A stretch of DNA of 64,000 nucleotides from CAWDJT01 sp963828705 (GCA_963828705.1 CAWHGA010000028.1:48680-112679), one strand, 5' to 3'; shown: positions 49,431 to 61,099, counted from the stretch's first letter. Numbers and translations: made by a program. Notes: generated by a model not told the origin, from the sequence alone.

Positions 49431-52018
49431 ATGTCAGAGAAATTTTTTGCATTCCTCGCGGACTTCATCATTCGGTCCCACCGCGTCATTTTGGTGTTCG
49501 CCCTGGCCCTGACGGCCACAGCCATCGCTCTGATCACCCAGCTTCAAATGAACACCAGCCTCGATTCACTTCTGCCGTCACAAGACCATATCGCTCGTGA
49601 GTTGCTGGCGGACCTTCAGGATGCCGGCACCGAGGACGTGCTGGTGGCAATGATTAGTGTTCCCAGCCCGGAGCAACTGGATGACGGCAAACTGGTGGTG
49701 GACGAATTCGTCCAGCGGATGGCCTCGGTTCCATCCATCACGAGTCTCGATGCACGGGTCACGGCACAGCAGCAGAGGTTTTTCACCGATGTTCTGATGC
49801 CCAACGCCGGTTTGTTTCTGTCCGAGCCAGGGTCGAAATGACCTGTTGCAGCTATTGAGCGACACCGGTATTCATCAGCAGATACAGGAAAACAAACGTT
49901 TGTTGTTGCTACCCATGCAGGGTGGCGCCGGGGAACTGATTGTGCGTGACCCTCTTGGTCTTAGAACCCTTTGGCTTTCTCGCTGGCTTGGCGAGCAGAC
50001 CTTCGGCGCTCTGGAAATATCGGACGGATATCTGGTGGACAAGGAACATCGTCATCTCCTGGTGTTCATTCGTCCCAGCGTGTCGGCGCGCAACATTCCG
50101 TATACCAAAATTCTGATGGCTGCTGCCCATTCGGCTGCCGAAAGTGCCATTGCCACCTGGCGTCAGGCGCAACCCGCCAACCGGGAAAGTCCCGTCATCA
50201 CTTTTGCTGGTGGCTACCCTATCGCCTTTGCGGACGAGGCTCTCACTCGCAAAGACCTGCAAAACACTCTGATCGTGTCATTCGTGGGCATTGGCCTGTT
50301 GTTCTACCTGGTTTTCAGAAATTGCGCATTCTGTTCCTGATGCTGGTGCCACTTGCTATGGGTATCACCTGGACTTTTGGATCTTTACGGCTCATCTTTG
50401 GCCACGTAAGTATTCTTACAGGCACTTTTGGCGGAGTCCTCCTCGGTTTAGGCACCGATTTCGCCATATACCTTCTCAATTTCTATCTGGCCGCTTACCA
50501 CAGTGAAGATCACTCCACCGCATTGCGTCTGGCGCTACAAAAGAGCGGGCGCGGTATCGTGGTGGGCGGTTTGACCTCGGCAACCGGTTTTCTAACACTT
50601 GGTGCCTCATCCTTCCGGGGATTTCGCGAATTGGGGATCATCACCGGCCTGGGCTTATGTTCTGCCTCCTGGCCATGGTGGTGGTGCTGCCTGCGTTGTT
50701 GGTCTGGCAGCACCAACGAGGCTGGACTTTTCGCCAGGTGCGGCCGATTTCCAATTTCGGTTTGGAACGATTGTTTGCCATGGTACAACGCCGTCCCCGC
50801 TGGGTGATCGGGGGTTGGGTGGTGATTCTGGCCTTCCTGACTGTGTCTTCGTTCGGCGTATCTTTCGACGACGACCTGCGTTCTTTGCGGCCACAGCAGA
50901 CTGGTGTGCAGTCGGCACAAAAACAGCTGGAGTCCCTTTTGGGTGGAGCCAGTGGCTACTTGCTTTTGGTTATGGAAGGTGAAAACGATACGGAATTGCT
51001 TGATCGTGCTCTCCACTTGAATAGTGCCCTGGATCGTTTGCAGGCGGAGGGACGGTTGGCCCACTACCGAAGCATACTGTCTTATCTGCCGGCACCGGAG
51101 AGTCAACGACATTCGCTGGCATTTTTCGCCGCTCATGCATCGGATTTAGACCCCCAGCGTATCGAAACCACCTTCAGGCGGGAGTTGCAGGAAAACGGTT
51201 TTCGGTATCTCCCCGAATACGATTCATATTTGCAGTGGCTCAGGACTCTACTGCGACCGCACGGCGAACTGCATCCAGAAAGCTTTGCCCAGGCTGGTCT
51301 GTCATCGCTAATCGATCCTTTTCTGGGGAAGCGCAATCCCCGGCACAAGTTGCTCACCTACATCTACCCGCGAACCGGTTTGTGGCTGAAAAGCGACCTC
51401 GACCATCTAACCGCAGACCTCCAACAAGCAACGGCAAGCAACGGCCTGGCAACAAACCAGTGGCGACTGGGGGGATTCCCCGTGTTGACTCACTATCTCA
51501 AGCAACAGGTTTGGCTTGATTTGGATAAAACGGTCCTGCTGGCAAGCCTTGCGATTGTCTTTTTGGTTGTTGCTGCCTTCCGGCGTCCACTATCGGCAGC
51601 CCTGGCCACAATTCCACTGGTTGCAGCTCTCGTGACCATGCTAGGCACCATGGCTCTCGCATCACTTCGCTTCAACTACATTAATTTCATAGTCCTACCA
51701 ATGATGATCGGCATCTGCATTAATGACGGCGTTCTCATGATCAACCACTGGAAGCAGGAACCGGAACTGCCGCTTACGATAATGCTCAGACAAATCGGCC
51801 GCGCCGTCCTGCTGACTTCACTCACCACTTTGATGGGGTTCGGCTCCCTCGTATGCTCTCATTATCCTGGTTTGCAGAGTATCGGGTGGCTGGCCGGACT
51901 GGGTATTTTTGCGGAACTGTCGGCTTCGCTTATCTTGTTGCCGGCAATTTTGGCATGGATGGAACAAAACGCGGTTGTTGATAGGTTCGGTTGGATCAGA
52001 CGACGAACTCCGGAGTGA
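49431..52018 (+). CDS. MMPL/RND-family transporter (three frameshifts)
   Basis: A large inner-membrane exporter of about 862 residues in the RND superfamily, MMPL branch, with the duplicated architecture. The first membrane helix is RVILVFALALTATAIALITQ. A periplasmic loop follows (SLDSLLPSQDHIARELLADL). The first helix bundle has MGITWTFGSLRLIFGHVSIL, then GVLLGLGTDFAIYLLNFYLA, the conserved G-x-x-x-D-Y/F-x-x-x-L site. The second half starts at RRPRWVIGGWVVILAFLTVS and ends with PMMIGICINDGVLMINHWKQ. Frame changes lie near 49840, 50320 and 50660. Homologues export lipids, hopanoids or siderophores; the substrate here is unknown. It follows sbcC by 110 bases. Confidence 0.85.
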
Positions 52019-52128
52019 CAAGGAAGTTGGACATTGACCGGCTCTTGTCGCTGCCAACTCTCAATCACCGACCAGCAGAAGCATGCAGGCTTTGTCGTTT
52101 GTTTTGGGCAGTCCTCAGCCAGCTGTTT

Positions 52129-54046
52129 TCACGGGACGAATTTGTTTTCTTGAGGGGTGTATTCAGGGACGAGTTGCTTTAGCTTCTCTTTGATGGCGCA
52201 GGCGTCGTGGGTCTTGGCAATGCGATAAAGTTCGTTCAGATCCTGGTCCAGGTTTTCTAAAGAGCCTTGTTGAGGCTTCCCATGGCTGCAGTGTCCGTTG
52301 GATCGCAGCACCATGATTTTCTCGTGTCTCGTGGTCGCGACCTCTTCACTCGCTGTGATCAGTTCCTCATAAAGCTTTTCACCCGGCCGAATGCCGGTAA
52401 AAGCGATCTCGATATCCTTTCCAGGCTCTTTCCCGGAGAGGATGATAAGGTCTCTGGCCATATCTGCAATCTTGACGGGTGTCCCCATTTCAAGAACGAA
52501 GACCTCGCCGCCCTCGCCCATGGCCCCGGCCTGTAAAATCAGCTGAGCGGCTTCGGAAATGGTCATGAAGTAACGAGTCATGTCGGGGTGAGTGACGGTA
52601 ACCGGTCCTCCCTGCCGGATCTGTTTCTGGAAGAGGGGGGCCACAGACCCCGATGAGCCCAACACGTTACCAAACCTCACAGCCATGAACCGTGTTCCGT
52701 TTTGCTGCAAGGACTGCAGTATCAGCTCGGCCAAGCGCTTTGTGGTTCCCATGACATTGGTCGGTCTTACCGCCTTGTCGGTTGATACCAACACAAAGCG
52801 CTCCACTCCGTATTTCAATGCCAATTCCATCGTCACGTTGCTTCCCAGAACATTGTTGAAAATGGCTTCCCACGGATAGCTTTCGAGCATCGGAACATGC
52901 TTGTAGGCTGCGGCATGAAAAACAATCTGTGGACGGTATCTGCTATAGATGCGTTCCATGAGGTCTCGATCCTGAATTGAGCTCAAGATACAATGGTGGT
53001 CAGGACCTTTGGGGTTAGCATCGAAATTCCATTTGAATATTGAAAAGGTTTGCTTCGTTGGCATCGATGAGGATGAGCTTCTCCGGATCAAAACGGCTCA
53101 ACTGACGACAAAGTTCAGCCCCGATCGATCCCCCGGCTCCTGTCACCAGGATAGTCCGACCCGAGATGTAATCCAAAATTCCTGTCGTATCCAGGTGAAC
53201 GGGCGGACGTCTCAACAGGTCTTCATAATTCACATCGCGCAAGGCTTTGATACTCACCTGGCCATCTATAATCTCGCCGATGGTCGGCAAGGTCTTGTGA
53301 GGTACTTGGCTACGCTTACAGATTTCCACAATGCGGCGCATCTGGGCACCCGTCGCGCTAGGCATACAAATGAAGACCTCAATGATTTCGTATATTTCCA
53401 TGATCTTAGGGAGCATTTCCACGCTGCCGAGCACCGGCACTCCATGCACGGCGCGGCCATGCTTGCCGGAATCATCATCCAGAAAACCAACGACCTCATA
53501 GCCGAGTTGTGGATTGCCAGATATCTCCCGCAACATTTTCTCAGCGTGGTCCCCAGCTCCAAGGATCAGAATGCGCTTGGTGTCCCTGCGGGGTCTTACC
53601 AGTCGTGGCAGGGAAAAAACTCGGACTCCTCCAGACGTCATCTTTGCTGCGTAATACGAGCGAATTCCCATGCGGAGACCACCGGTCATAACAAACGTCA
53701 GTATTCCATCGATCAGAAAAACAGAGCGTGGGAAACCTGTCAAGGTATAGACGTAAAGCACGATGGCAATGGTTAGCAGCATTGATAGAAACGACGCCTG
53801 CCCCAACCGCCAGAAATCCTTTATACTGGAGTATCGCCACATTCCCCGGTACAGTCCGAACACAAAAAATACTGCCAACTTAGTGGGTATCAGATAGGGG
53901 AGGACTCGCTTGATCTGACCAATATAGTATGGATCCAGAGCGAACTCAAAACGAAGTAAATAGGCCGACACATAAGCCATGATGAAAATGACCGAGTCGG
54001 TTAGAAGCATAAAGTAGAGCCTGGGGTTCTTGAATTGAGCTAACAT
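52129..54046 (-). CDS. CapD/FlaA1-type polysaccharide biosynthesis protein, UDP-sugar dehydratase/epimerase (one-base frameshift)
   Basis: A 638-residue membrane-anchored nucleotide-sugar enzyme of the PglF/WbpM/CapD family. Four N-terminal membrane helices (about residues 10-125) are followed by a CoA-binding-like Rossmann domain (KRILILGAGDHAEKMLREIS) and the catalytic SDR domain (RTILVTGAGGSIGAELCRQL). The catalytic region reads FHAAAYKHVPMLE, then VLVSTDKAVRPTNVMGTTKR, in which the usual SYK-type triad is S-T-D-K with the T-N-x-M-G-x-x-K block. The frame breaks at 53024-53026, where three A should be two (EFDANPKG restored). It supplies an activated sugar for surface polysaccharide and probably belongs to the BY-kinase operon. 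Confidence 0.9.
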
Positions 54047-54161
54047 GCGTTGAATAGCACCCTGCTTGTTTTGAATGGTCTGATTACACGGAAACTACTG
54101 ATTCGTCTATGCGGCCATGGTATAAGAAAGCACCGCCTCATACTTAGTTTAATTCCAGATA

Positions 54162-54473
54162 TTAGAGATATATAACCAAGCGATAACATAAGTAGACACA
54201 AATGCATAAAGAGGCTGCCACGATTAACATCTTTAGCCTGTTACGCTTGAACCAATCATTGTCGAAACGTGCATTTTCCAGTCTAAGACGCCATGAAACC
54301 AAACCCAATATTTGGAGGAATTTAGCACCACAACGACTACAGCGATAGAGCTTACTTTTTGGGATTATAGATATCCATCCGTTTCGCTTTATTCTCGTCA
54401 CCGATCCCAAGCTGCAGGTTGGACAAGAGTCATGGTGATGTAAAATAGTCAATACTACCTCACTACCTCGCAA
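54162..54473 (-). CDS. Small zinc-ribbon membrane protein
   Basis: A 103-residue protein with two cysteine pairs, SCPTCSLGS (residues about 17-21) and YRCSRCGAKFLQILG (about 44-50), which fit a zinc ribbon. A single C-terminal membrane segment follows (MLIVAASLCICVYLCYRLVI). No named family is recognised. It lies between the BY-kinase and the CapD-type gene on the same strand and may assist polysaccharide production. It is more AT-rich than its neighbours. Confidence 0.6.
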   Translation of the reverse strand: MRGSEVVLTILHHHDSCPTCSLGSVTRIKRNGWISIIPKSKLYRCSRCGAKFLQILGLVSWRLRLENARFDNDWFKRNRLKMLIVAASLCICVYLCYRLVIYL

Positions 54474-54518
54474 AACGCCCCTCAGGTCTGCTCGTTTTCA
54501 AGTTGTTTTGGGACGCTT

Positions 54519-56823
54519 TCAGTGTCCGTCCGCTTCGCTTTGATCCCCATAGGGATGGTAATGATAATGGTAGTATTTGTAGTATTTGTAGTAGTAGCCG
54601 CCATATTGATGACTGATGTTGAGCCTGTTGACAATGCTTCCCAGAAGCGTCCCGCGCACGTTGTGAAGGCCCCGCAGAAAAATCCGCAGAGCTTCCCGGT
54701 GCGTCTGCCCCAGGGTACTGATCAGGATCACCCCATTGACGCAGTTACTCAGCACCAGAACATCGGCAAACCCAGCATAAGGAGGACCATCGATAATAAT
54801 TCGATCGAAACGCTTGGCGAGTGTTTCAATGAGTGTCTTCATGCGGCTCGAAGCGAGGAGTTCCGCTGGGTTGGGAGGAATAGGCCCGGCCGCCATGAAG
54901 TAGAGATTGGCCACGTCGGTACGCTGTATTAGCTCGTCGGCTTTGCATACCCCGCTCAAGAACTGACTGAGGCCCATGACTTTACGGTTGCCATTGGAAA
55001 AGACCTTGTGCAGGCGAGGCCTTCTCAAGTCGGCGTCCAGCAACAGAACCTTCTCTTCGGACGCAAACGCCTGGGCCAGGTTGGATGCAATCGTGGATTT
55101 CCCTTCGCCGGCATTGGTGCTGGTAATGAGGAGCGTCTTGGTCGGCGAATCCATGGCCCGTGCCAGTTGAATGGATACTTTCGCCGTCCGGATGGCTTCG
55201 GAAAAGCTGGATTTGGGCTTGATCTGAATCAAACGGTCCATCCCCTGCGCCTCTTCGCCTCCGGAAAGGGGCACCACTCCAAGCACGGAAATCCTGAAAC
55301 GCTCCGATATCTCATCGATACGCTTTACCGTATTGTCAAGGTACTCCAGGAAAAAGGCCAGGCCCACTCCGCCCATGAGCCCGACCACAATAGCGAGCAG
55401 AAGGTTGAGCTGAATATTGGGTTTGTAAGGTCTCAAGGGCTGGTCGGCATAGTCCACCACCTGGATGTTGCCGAGTTCCGTCCCGACATTGGCGTCAATC
55501 TCCTTGCCCCGGGCGAGCAGGCTCTGGTGGATTTGCTTGTTGCTCTCCACTTCCCGATCGAGGATCTTATACTGCGTGGCCCGATCATTGAGCTGCAATG
55601 CCAGGTTTTTCCTCTCTTCGGCGCTCTGCTTAAGATCCTCCTCTTTTTGCCGGGCAGTGAGATAATCCCTTTTGATGGAGTTTGCAATCCGCCCTTCTTC
55701 CCCGGCGATTTTCTGCTGGATCTCCAGCATCTCTGGCCTTGAGCGTCTTTAGCTTGGGGTAATCATCCTTGAAAACCGCATGGCCCTCCTCATATTCGGC
55801 CATGCGCCTTATGTATTCCTCGCGCAACTGCTGAATCAGCTTGTTTTCACTAACCAGGGTCAGGGTGCCAACGTCACCCTCCCGGGCTTGTTTGTAAAGG
55901 GCTTCCTTGGAAATACGCTCCGCCTCGGCAAGGGCCAGAGCTTTGTTGATCTCCTCCAACTGGCGATAAACCAGGTTGAGATTGGAATCCAAGGATACGA
56001 TGCCCGCCTTTTGAGCAAACTGATTCAAACTGGCTTCCGACTTTTCCAGTTGGATACGCACTTGTTCAATCTGCTTCAACAATTGCTGCTTGGCGGTGCC
56101 GGCTGCAGCGATTCTTTTGTCCATTTGCCAGCCGATAAACTCGTGGATGAGTGCGTTGACGACATCACGGGTCAGGACAGGATCTATGGACCTGAAAGAA
56201 AGTGATATGAGAGTGGTGTCACGTTCGGGCTGGACCTGGAGGTTTTCTGCAAACCACTTTTCTATTTTTTTGAGGTTGCGTCTTTGGGCAAGACCATTGC
56301 CCGGTTCTTTGTTGACCTGGAACCATCCTTTGAACTTGTCTTTCATGTCCTTGAAGGTTTCCCGAACACTATGGAAGAGGCCTTCCTGGTCACTTTCTTT
56401 GGCACCCGCCAAGGTAAAGATATGATGCTGATCGAGTTGCAGCTTTTCGATCACTCGCCGCGCCAGCGACTCGCTCTGCAGCAATTTCACGTGTGTCTGG
56501 ATGAACTCGCGAGTTTGCAATTGGGAGGCCGCAAGATCTTCGAACTTGGTGACCTTGGGTACCTGCATGCTCAGTTCGATTTTGCCGCCGGCCTTGAAGA
56601 CCGGTTTCATGGCAAGACTCACCACCAACACGGTAACAAAGGTCGCCAGCAGGAAGGTAAACACCAGCCACTTGCGCCTGAGCACGATCTCCAGATAGTC
56701 CCGCAGATCTGCTGAATCCTCGAATTCCGGGATGGGTTGTCGTGAATCCACCGCCGGCAAATTAGAGTATGCGGATGATACCGGGACTAGTCCGTCTTCT
56801 TCCTTGCCTGCCTCTGGCTTCAT
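54519..56823 (-). CDS. Wzc-type polysaccharide co-polymerase fused to a bacterial tyrosine kinase (one-base frameshift)
   Basis: A BY-kinase of about 767 residues. The N-terminal Wzz domain has membrane helix WLVFTFLLATFVTVLVVSLA, a long periplasmic coiled coil, and the second helix LLLAIVVGLMGGVGLAFFLE after PLRPYKPN. The cytoplasmic kinase shows Walker A ITSTNAGEGKSTIASN, Walker A' VLLLDADLRRPRLHK and Walker B RIIIDGPPYAGFADV. The C-terminus carries a striking Tyr/His cluster (QYGGYYYKYYKYYHYHYHPY), the expected autophosphorylation tail. The frame breaks near 55735-55740; removing one A restores KAEMLEIQQK. ATG at 56823 is preferred to an in-frame TTG at 56913. It controls exopolysaccharide chain length and export with the divergent Wza-like protein. 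Confidence 0.92.
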
Positions 56824-57472
56824 GGTATTTGGCTCATCTTCTGAATATATATAGTAACCACGTCTCAGTTTCCGAATTCTCTTTTCATTCAAATCAACAG
56901 TCCAGACCCACAACGTTTCAGCATAGCCTTTGCTTCTCCTTAAACAAGCAGGTCTTTGGGTTGGAATAACCGGTGTAACTGGTTACTAGTGCTCTAAACG
57001 GCATAATGCTATTAAAATCCTTACATTTTTTCGATTCTTCCGATTCAAACTGTACAATAATGTTTGCTTTCACGCTCTCTCCTTCCGGTCGCACGGATAG
57101 CCGACGTTGTATACTGACTACTATCAAGGTTCATGCCGGGAAGAACCAAACCTGCCATTATCTTAAAAATAAACAGTAAAAACAATATCGTATGCTACAG
57201 AAGGCCGGCTAGGGGGGTTAAACGGCGCCAGAAGGACTGTCGCATGTGACACAAATGCATGCAACATATATGTTGCATGCGACAGTATAAACCTTAAAAT
57301 CCACGTTAGAGTCAGAACTGAATTGCCGCGGATGTCAACAGGATTCTTTAGGTAAACAAGGCTTCTTGCGAAGATTTATGTTGACGAAACTGCACGGTGT
57401 CGCTAGATTTTAAGTACGTCGGAGTTTCACCTGTCTTAACCAGTCGATCTTATAGTATAGAGAGGGAAGACC
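56824..57472. promoter_or_regulatory. Divergent regulatory region between two exopolysaccharide operons
   Basis: This 650-base AT-rich region separates the minus-strand BY-kinase operon from the plus-strand FecR-like and Wza-like genes. It contains no convincing coding sequence. It holds the palindrome listed separately and must carry promoters for both arms. Confidence 0.6.
57237..57285. promoter_or_regulatory. 24-bp perfect palindrome nested in a larger inverted repeat
   Basis: The core palindrome at 57257-57280 has half-site GCATGCAACATA. An outer pair, CTGTCGCATG (57237-57246) and CATGCGACAG (57276-57285), encloses it, so the right half of the core can pair with either partner. The location in the middle of the divergent exopolysaccharide promoter region points to an operator for a dimeric regulator. 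Confidence 0.7.
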
Positions 57473-58171
57473 ATGAAAGGGTGGAAGGAATCGGTGGTTG
57501 TGGTTGTGGCGGCATTGTTCCTGTTGCAGCCGGTGTTGGCCATGGCCGCTTCGCCGGCGCGAGTCATACCGGCAGGAAAAGTCAGCGTCCTCTCTGATGG
57601 GAAAGAGGTCAGTCAGTTCAGATCCGAAATGCCCCTCCCTCAAGGGTCGATGCTGGCGTGTGATGGCAAGTGCCTGGTTCAAACCCAGGGGCTGCAACTG
57701 GTGGCACGTGACAAGGCCATTTTCGCCTTGAGCGAAGCTCAGAGCAAATGGGACTTGGCGGTGAAAAGCGGGTCAATTGATTTCGCCATCAGCGCTAACG
57801 CTAAACGACTTGCCTTTCATACGGCGCGGGATCTGATTGAGGTTCAAGAGGCCATCATACCCGCCAGTAGCGATGGCTTGGTGAGAGGAACCATTGCCGT
57901 TACTGAAAACCAGACACAATTGACCGTACACCAGGGAGCATTGCGTGTCGCCGGCCTGGATGGCGAGCAACTCATCCAGTCGGGTCAGTTCATCACACTG
58001 GCACAGGCCAATATGGCTCCTAATCCACCTCCCCCCAAGGAAGGCGGCAACCCTTCTCCTGGCGGTCTGTCCACCGGAGCAAAGATTGGAATTGCGACAG
58101 TTGGCCTGGCAGGGCTCGGAGTTGGTTTGGGGTTCGGTTTGAGCGGCGACGATGAGACCAGCCCCTTTTAG
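57473..58171 (+). CDS. Exported FecR-like protein with C-terminal glycine-rich membrane segment
   Basis: A 232-residue secreted protein. A signal peptide (VVVVVAALFLLQPVLAMAAS) leads into a beta-rich region that resembles FecR-type domains (VSVLSDGKEVSQF, LPQGSMLACDGKCLVQTQ, SGSIDFAISANAKRLAFHTA, then GTIAVTENQTQLTVHQGALR and LIQSGQFITL). A proline linker (PNPPPPKEGGNPSPG) precedes a glycine-rich hydrophobic end (IGIATVGLAGLGVGLGFGLS). Such proteins often accompany exopolysaccharide export loci. It starts the plus-strand arm, followed by the Wza-like gene. The exact function is inferred only from context. Confidence 0.7.
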   Translation: MKGWKESVVVVVAALFLLQPVLAMAASPARVIPAGKVSVLSDGKEVSQFRSEMPLPQGSMLACDGKCLVQTQGLQLVARDKAIFALSEAQSKWDLAVKSGSIDFAISANAKRLAFHTARDLIEVQEAIIPASSDGLVRGTIAVTENQTQLTVHQGALRVAGLDGEQLIQSGQFITLAQANMAPNPPPPKEGGNPSPGGLSTGAKIGIATVGLAGLGVGLGFGLSGDDETSPF

Positions 58172-58464
58172 GAACAGGTCTGGCAATTCAGGTCATCAGC
58201 GCAACAATGTAACCTGCAGGAATAAAAAAGGAATCTGAACGAATTAGGGTTTTTGTTCGGGCAGATTCATTGATGGCGGTGCCTGGTGGTGCCGCCGTTG
58301 TATTTTCAGGATCCGCTTGTTTGGACTCATCTTTTCGGCGCTCATGGAAGTACTCCGCTTCGGTCTGGTGACTTGCCCCTTCTCATTGCTGCTGCCATTG
58401 CCCGGGTTTGGGGGCAAGAACAGGCGCAATTTGATCTGTGCCGGCTATCAGGATGGGGTTGCAT

Positions 58465-59508
58465 ATGAAATACCGGGGTCATTTTGGCAAATGCCTTCTG
58501 TGGGGACGTGAAACGGCTTCCATTGTGGGATTGGCGCTTTTGGTAGCAAGCTGCTCGACCTCGAGTGGACCAAAAACGACAGCCAAGCTGGAAGATGTCG
58601 TTGCCCGTGAAAACACCTCGCAACAAGAAGTAAAGAATTTCAATGACAAGCTGTTTGTTTCCATCTCCGGCCCTCAAGAGCCGCGGGATTACGTTCTAAG
58701 TTCAGGCGATCTTGTCTGGGTTACCATTTTTGAGGCCCAAGAACTGAACACGCAGGCTCGGGCAGGATCCCGTGGAACCATTACCTTACCCCTCATCGGA
58801 CCGGTGGAAGTGGTTGGGCTCACCACGAGAGAAGCGGAACGGAAGATTGAGGATCTCTACAGGGCTAAGTTTCTTCAAGACCCCCACGCCAATATCTACG
58901 TTCAAGAACAACATGGGCGAAAGATTACGGTTGTGGGCGCCGTGAAAAAACCGGGCTCCTTTGAATTCCCAGCACGCCGGCGTCTTTTGGACGCTCTGGC
59001 TCTGGCCGAAGGTCTGGATGAAAAAGCTGGGCGCACCATCCAGGTGCGCAGGGTTGCCGATCAGCCCGAAAACACCAACATATTTCTGGTCGATCTTGAG
59101 GATCTGATCAAGAAAGGCCGCACGGAGCTGAATATCGAGATCAAAGGCGGTGATGTGATCTTTGTGCCGGAAGCAGGCGTCGTATACGTCGATGGAGCCG
59201 TCAAGAAACCCGGTTCGTACCCCATAAAGAAGCAAATGTCCGTCAATGAGGCAATTGTCTCTGCGGGTGGCCTTGCGACCACGGCGGAGGCGGGAGACAT
59301 CAAACTGGTTCGCTCTGCCAATGATGGCAAGCGCGAAGTCATCCAGTTGAGCTATAGCGAGATTCAAAAAGCCGCTGGTCGGACACTCGAAGTCCAGGAC
59401 AGAGACGTGATCTTTGTGGAGACGAATTCCTTGAAAGCTCTTATTTATGGCATCACCATAGGACTTGGTCCGTTTGGGAGTTTTGGATACCATCCCCCCA
59501 CGCAATAG
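58465..59508 (+). CDS. Polysaccharide export lipoprotein, Wza family
   Basis: A 347-residue outer-membrane export protein. The N-terminus is a lipoprotein signal with lipobox LLVASC (Cys at about residue 27). The polysaccharide-export domain follows (RDYVLSSGDLVWVTIFEAQE, GTITLPLIGPVEVVGLTTRE). Two SLBB domains come next, the first with KITVVGAVKKPGSFEFPARR and the second with VYVDGAVKKPGSYPIKKQMS. ATG at 58465 is preferred because the lipoprotein signal then has a normal length. It forms the outer-membrane channel partner of the BY-kinase encoded on the other arm. The frame is intact. Confidence 0.92.
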   Translation: MKYRGHFGKCLLWGRETASIVGLALLVASCSTSSGPKTTAKLEDVVARENTSQQEVKNFNDKLFVSISGPQEPRDYVLSSGDLVWVTIFEAQELNTQARAGSRGTITLPLIGPVEVVGLTTREAERKIEDLYRAKFLQDPHANIYVQEQHGRKITVVGAVKKPGSFEFPARRRLLDALALAEGLDEKAGRTIQVRRVADQPENTNIFLVDLEDLIKKGRTELNIEIKGGDVIFVPEAGVVYVDGAVKKPGSYPIKKQMSVNEAIVSAGGLATTAEAGDIKLVRSANDGKREVIQLSYSEIQKAAGRTLEVQDRDVIFVETNSLKALIYGITIGLGPFGSFGYHPPTQ

Positions 59509-60185
59509 TGAGTTCGCAATATAGCATCAACGACTTCCAGCTGTTTTGTTACCTATCGGAATATGTGGCTAACGACGAACCGGCTGCCCATCGTTACTGC
59601 TGCGTGCGATGCACGACCCGCTTTCTTGCCAGAAGCGGAACACCCTGGAGGTGCCTGATTCATAGCGGGGATGATTTTGATACTCTTGTATCGTGACAAC
59701 CCTCTAAATCTGCGGAGTTCACGATTGAGTGGTCCCGCCCAGAAGCGCTCTCACCTCTGTTCCGGTGATATCTTTGCGAACAGATGATCTCTTGGATTTT
59801 TCCCTCGCCTTTGTCACCAGCTTCTAAAACATCCGCGAGTCCAGCAGAAGGGCATCTCAATCTTCTTCTCTAAGGTAGATCAGATTATCCACGAGCAGTA
59901 AGGGTTCCGGTTACTTTTGGATATCGACAATAACGGCCAGGGGTTGACCTTTCTCGAACATCGACGAGAAAACCGCCCCTGAGAGCAGGTTCTCAACATT
60001 GAAGGGGTCACTCGTTTTAGGTGGCAATGAAGAGGGAGTATTGAGTCGAAGGCCACCCGGCGTTCTTTTTTTGTTTTCACACTAACCTTCCCCCAAAGGG
60101 AGAGGGGATTTAGGAAGCTTTGCAGCAACGTCTGAAGACCATCAACTCGCGTGTCATGGCCGTAAGTTTGCTTCTGGGATTTCGT
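59509..60185. other. Intergenic region with possible coding debris
   Basis: About 680 bases without a supported gene. On the minus strand near 60060-59934 a short frame reads LPPKTSDPFNVENLLSGAVF then SSMFEKGQPLAVIVDIQK before a stop. It has the look of real protein but no recognisable family or start. The rest shows nothing. Confidence 0.3.
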
Positions 60186-60890
60186 TCAATGCGCCATGAA
60201 AACCAGATTCCACTGCTTTTTTCGCCAACCTTTACCGGCACGTTCTATCTGCCAAAGGAGCTTCTTGAGCTTGTCGCCGGAGCCCTGGACCGCACCCTTG
60301 GCACCCTGTGTAACCTTATCTACCGTACCCTTTTGCTCTTCCTTGGCGCCGGAGGATTTGACACCTTTTTTCGCGGCATCGATGGCAGCAACACATGGGT
60401 TTTCATTGCCCTTGCTGCTGCTGGCCAGGGCCGCGGCAATGCCCACCGGGCCGAAGAGCGCCACACTTCCCACGGTCTTACCTACGGTGAGCGCCGCCTG
60501 AGTCGGATCAATGGCCAGGGACGGTTTGGCGAGCGTGCCGCCCAACTTAAGAGGCTTGGCAAGCTCACTCAGGCTCAGGCTGATTTTGCCGATACCACTG
60601 GCTCCGGCACCTTCCTTTGGTGAGGGTTTGTCGACCAAATTGATAAACTCGGCAATCGAGGCGCCCTGAGCCTCGATGTTTGTGGTGAAGCTTCTGTCGT
60701 GCAGGGCATCCAGGATCTCACCCGCACCTGTAAGGGTGGCACCGCCGGCCTTGCCTGTCAGTTGGAACGGCCACGCCTTTGCTGGATCAGTCAGCACGAT
60801 AAGCGGCCCCAAGGTCCCAGCGACTTCAAGGGCCTTCTCATTGAATGCCCCCTGTGACCCGCGAGGACATCAAGGCCGCTGCGGTCTTGG
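60186..60890 (-). pseudogene. C-terminal remnant of an AsmA-family protein
   Basis: A segment of about 220 residues resembling the end of AsmA-like envelope proteins, which take part in outer-membrane lipid transport and assembly. Blocks include PFQLTGKAGGATLTGAGEIL, then GKISLSLSELAKPLKLGGTL, then AKPSLAIDPTQAALTVGKTV and SVALFGPVGIAAALASSSKG, the AsmA C-terminal pattern. Sequence upstream of about 60812 continues in another frame (GAFNEKALEVAGTLGPLIVL) but then stops. AsmA proteins are 600 or more residues long, so most of the gene is missing. The lysine-rich tail (GDKLKKLLWQIERAGKGWRK) is atypical. Confidence 0.65.
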
Positions 60891-61099
60891 TAGCCTCGAT
60901 CCCATTGACCAAAACCCCTGGCTCCAGTATCGTCAATCCCTCAAATAAGAAGGCCGTTCATCATAGAATTTGCTAAACTGCGCAAGTCGCTAATGAAAAT
61001 AGTTTCTCTTTTCGGAAACCCAAGGCAGAAAGGAGATAGCAGAAATGACCTCAAAGCTATGCGCCTGATCATACGAAAAGGGGGTCGGCCACAGTTCGT

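Noticed and set aside
59934..60060. Small minus-strand gene reading DPFNVENLLSGAVF
   Set aside because: The peptide looks protein-like, but there is no start, no family match that I can name, and it ends abruptly.
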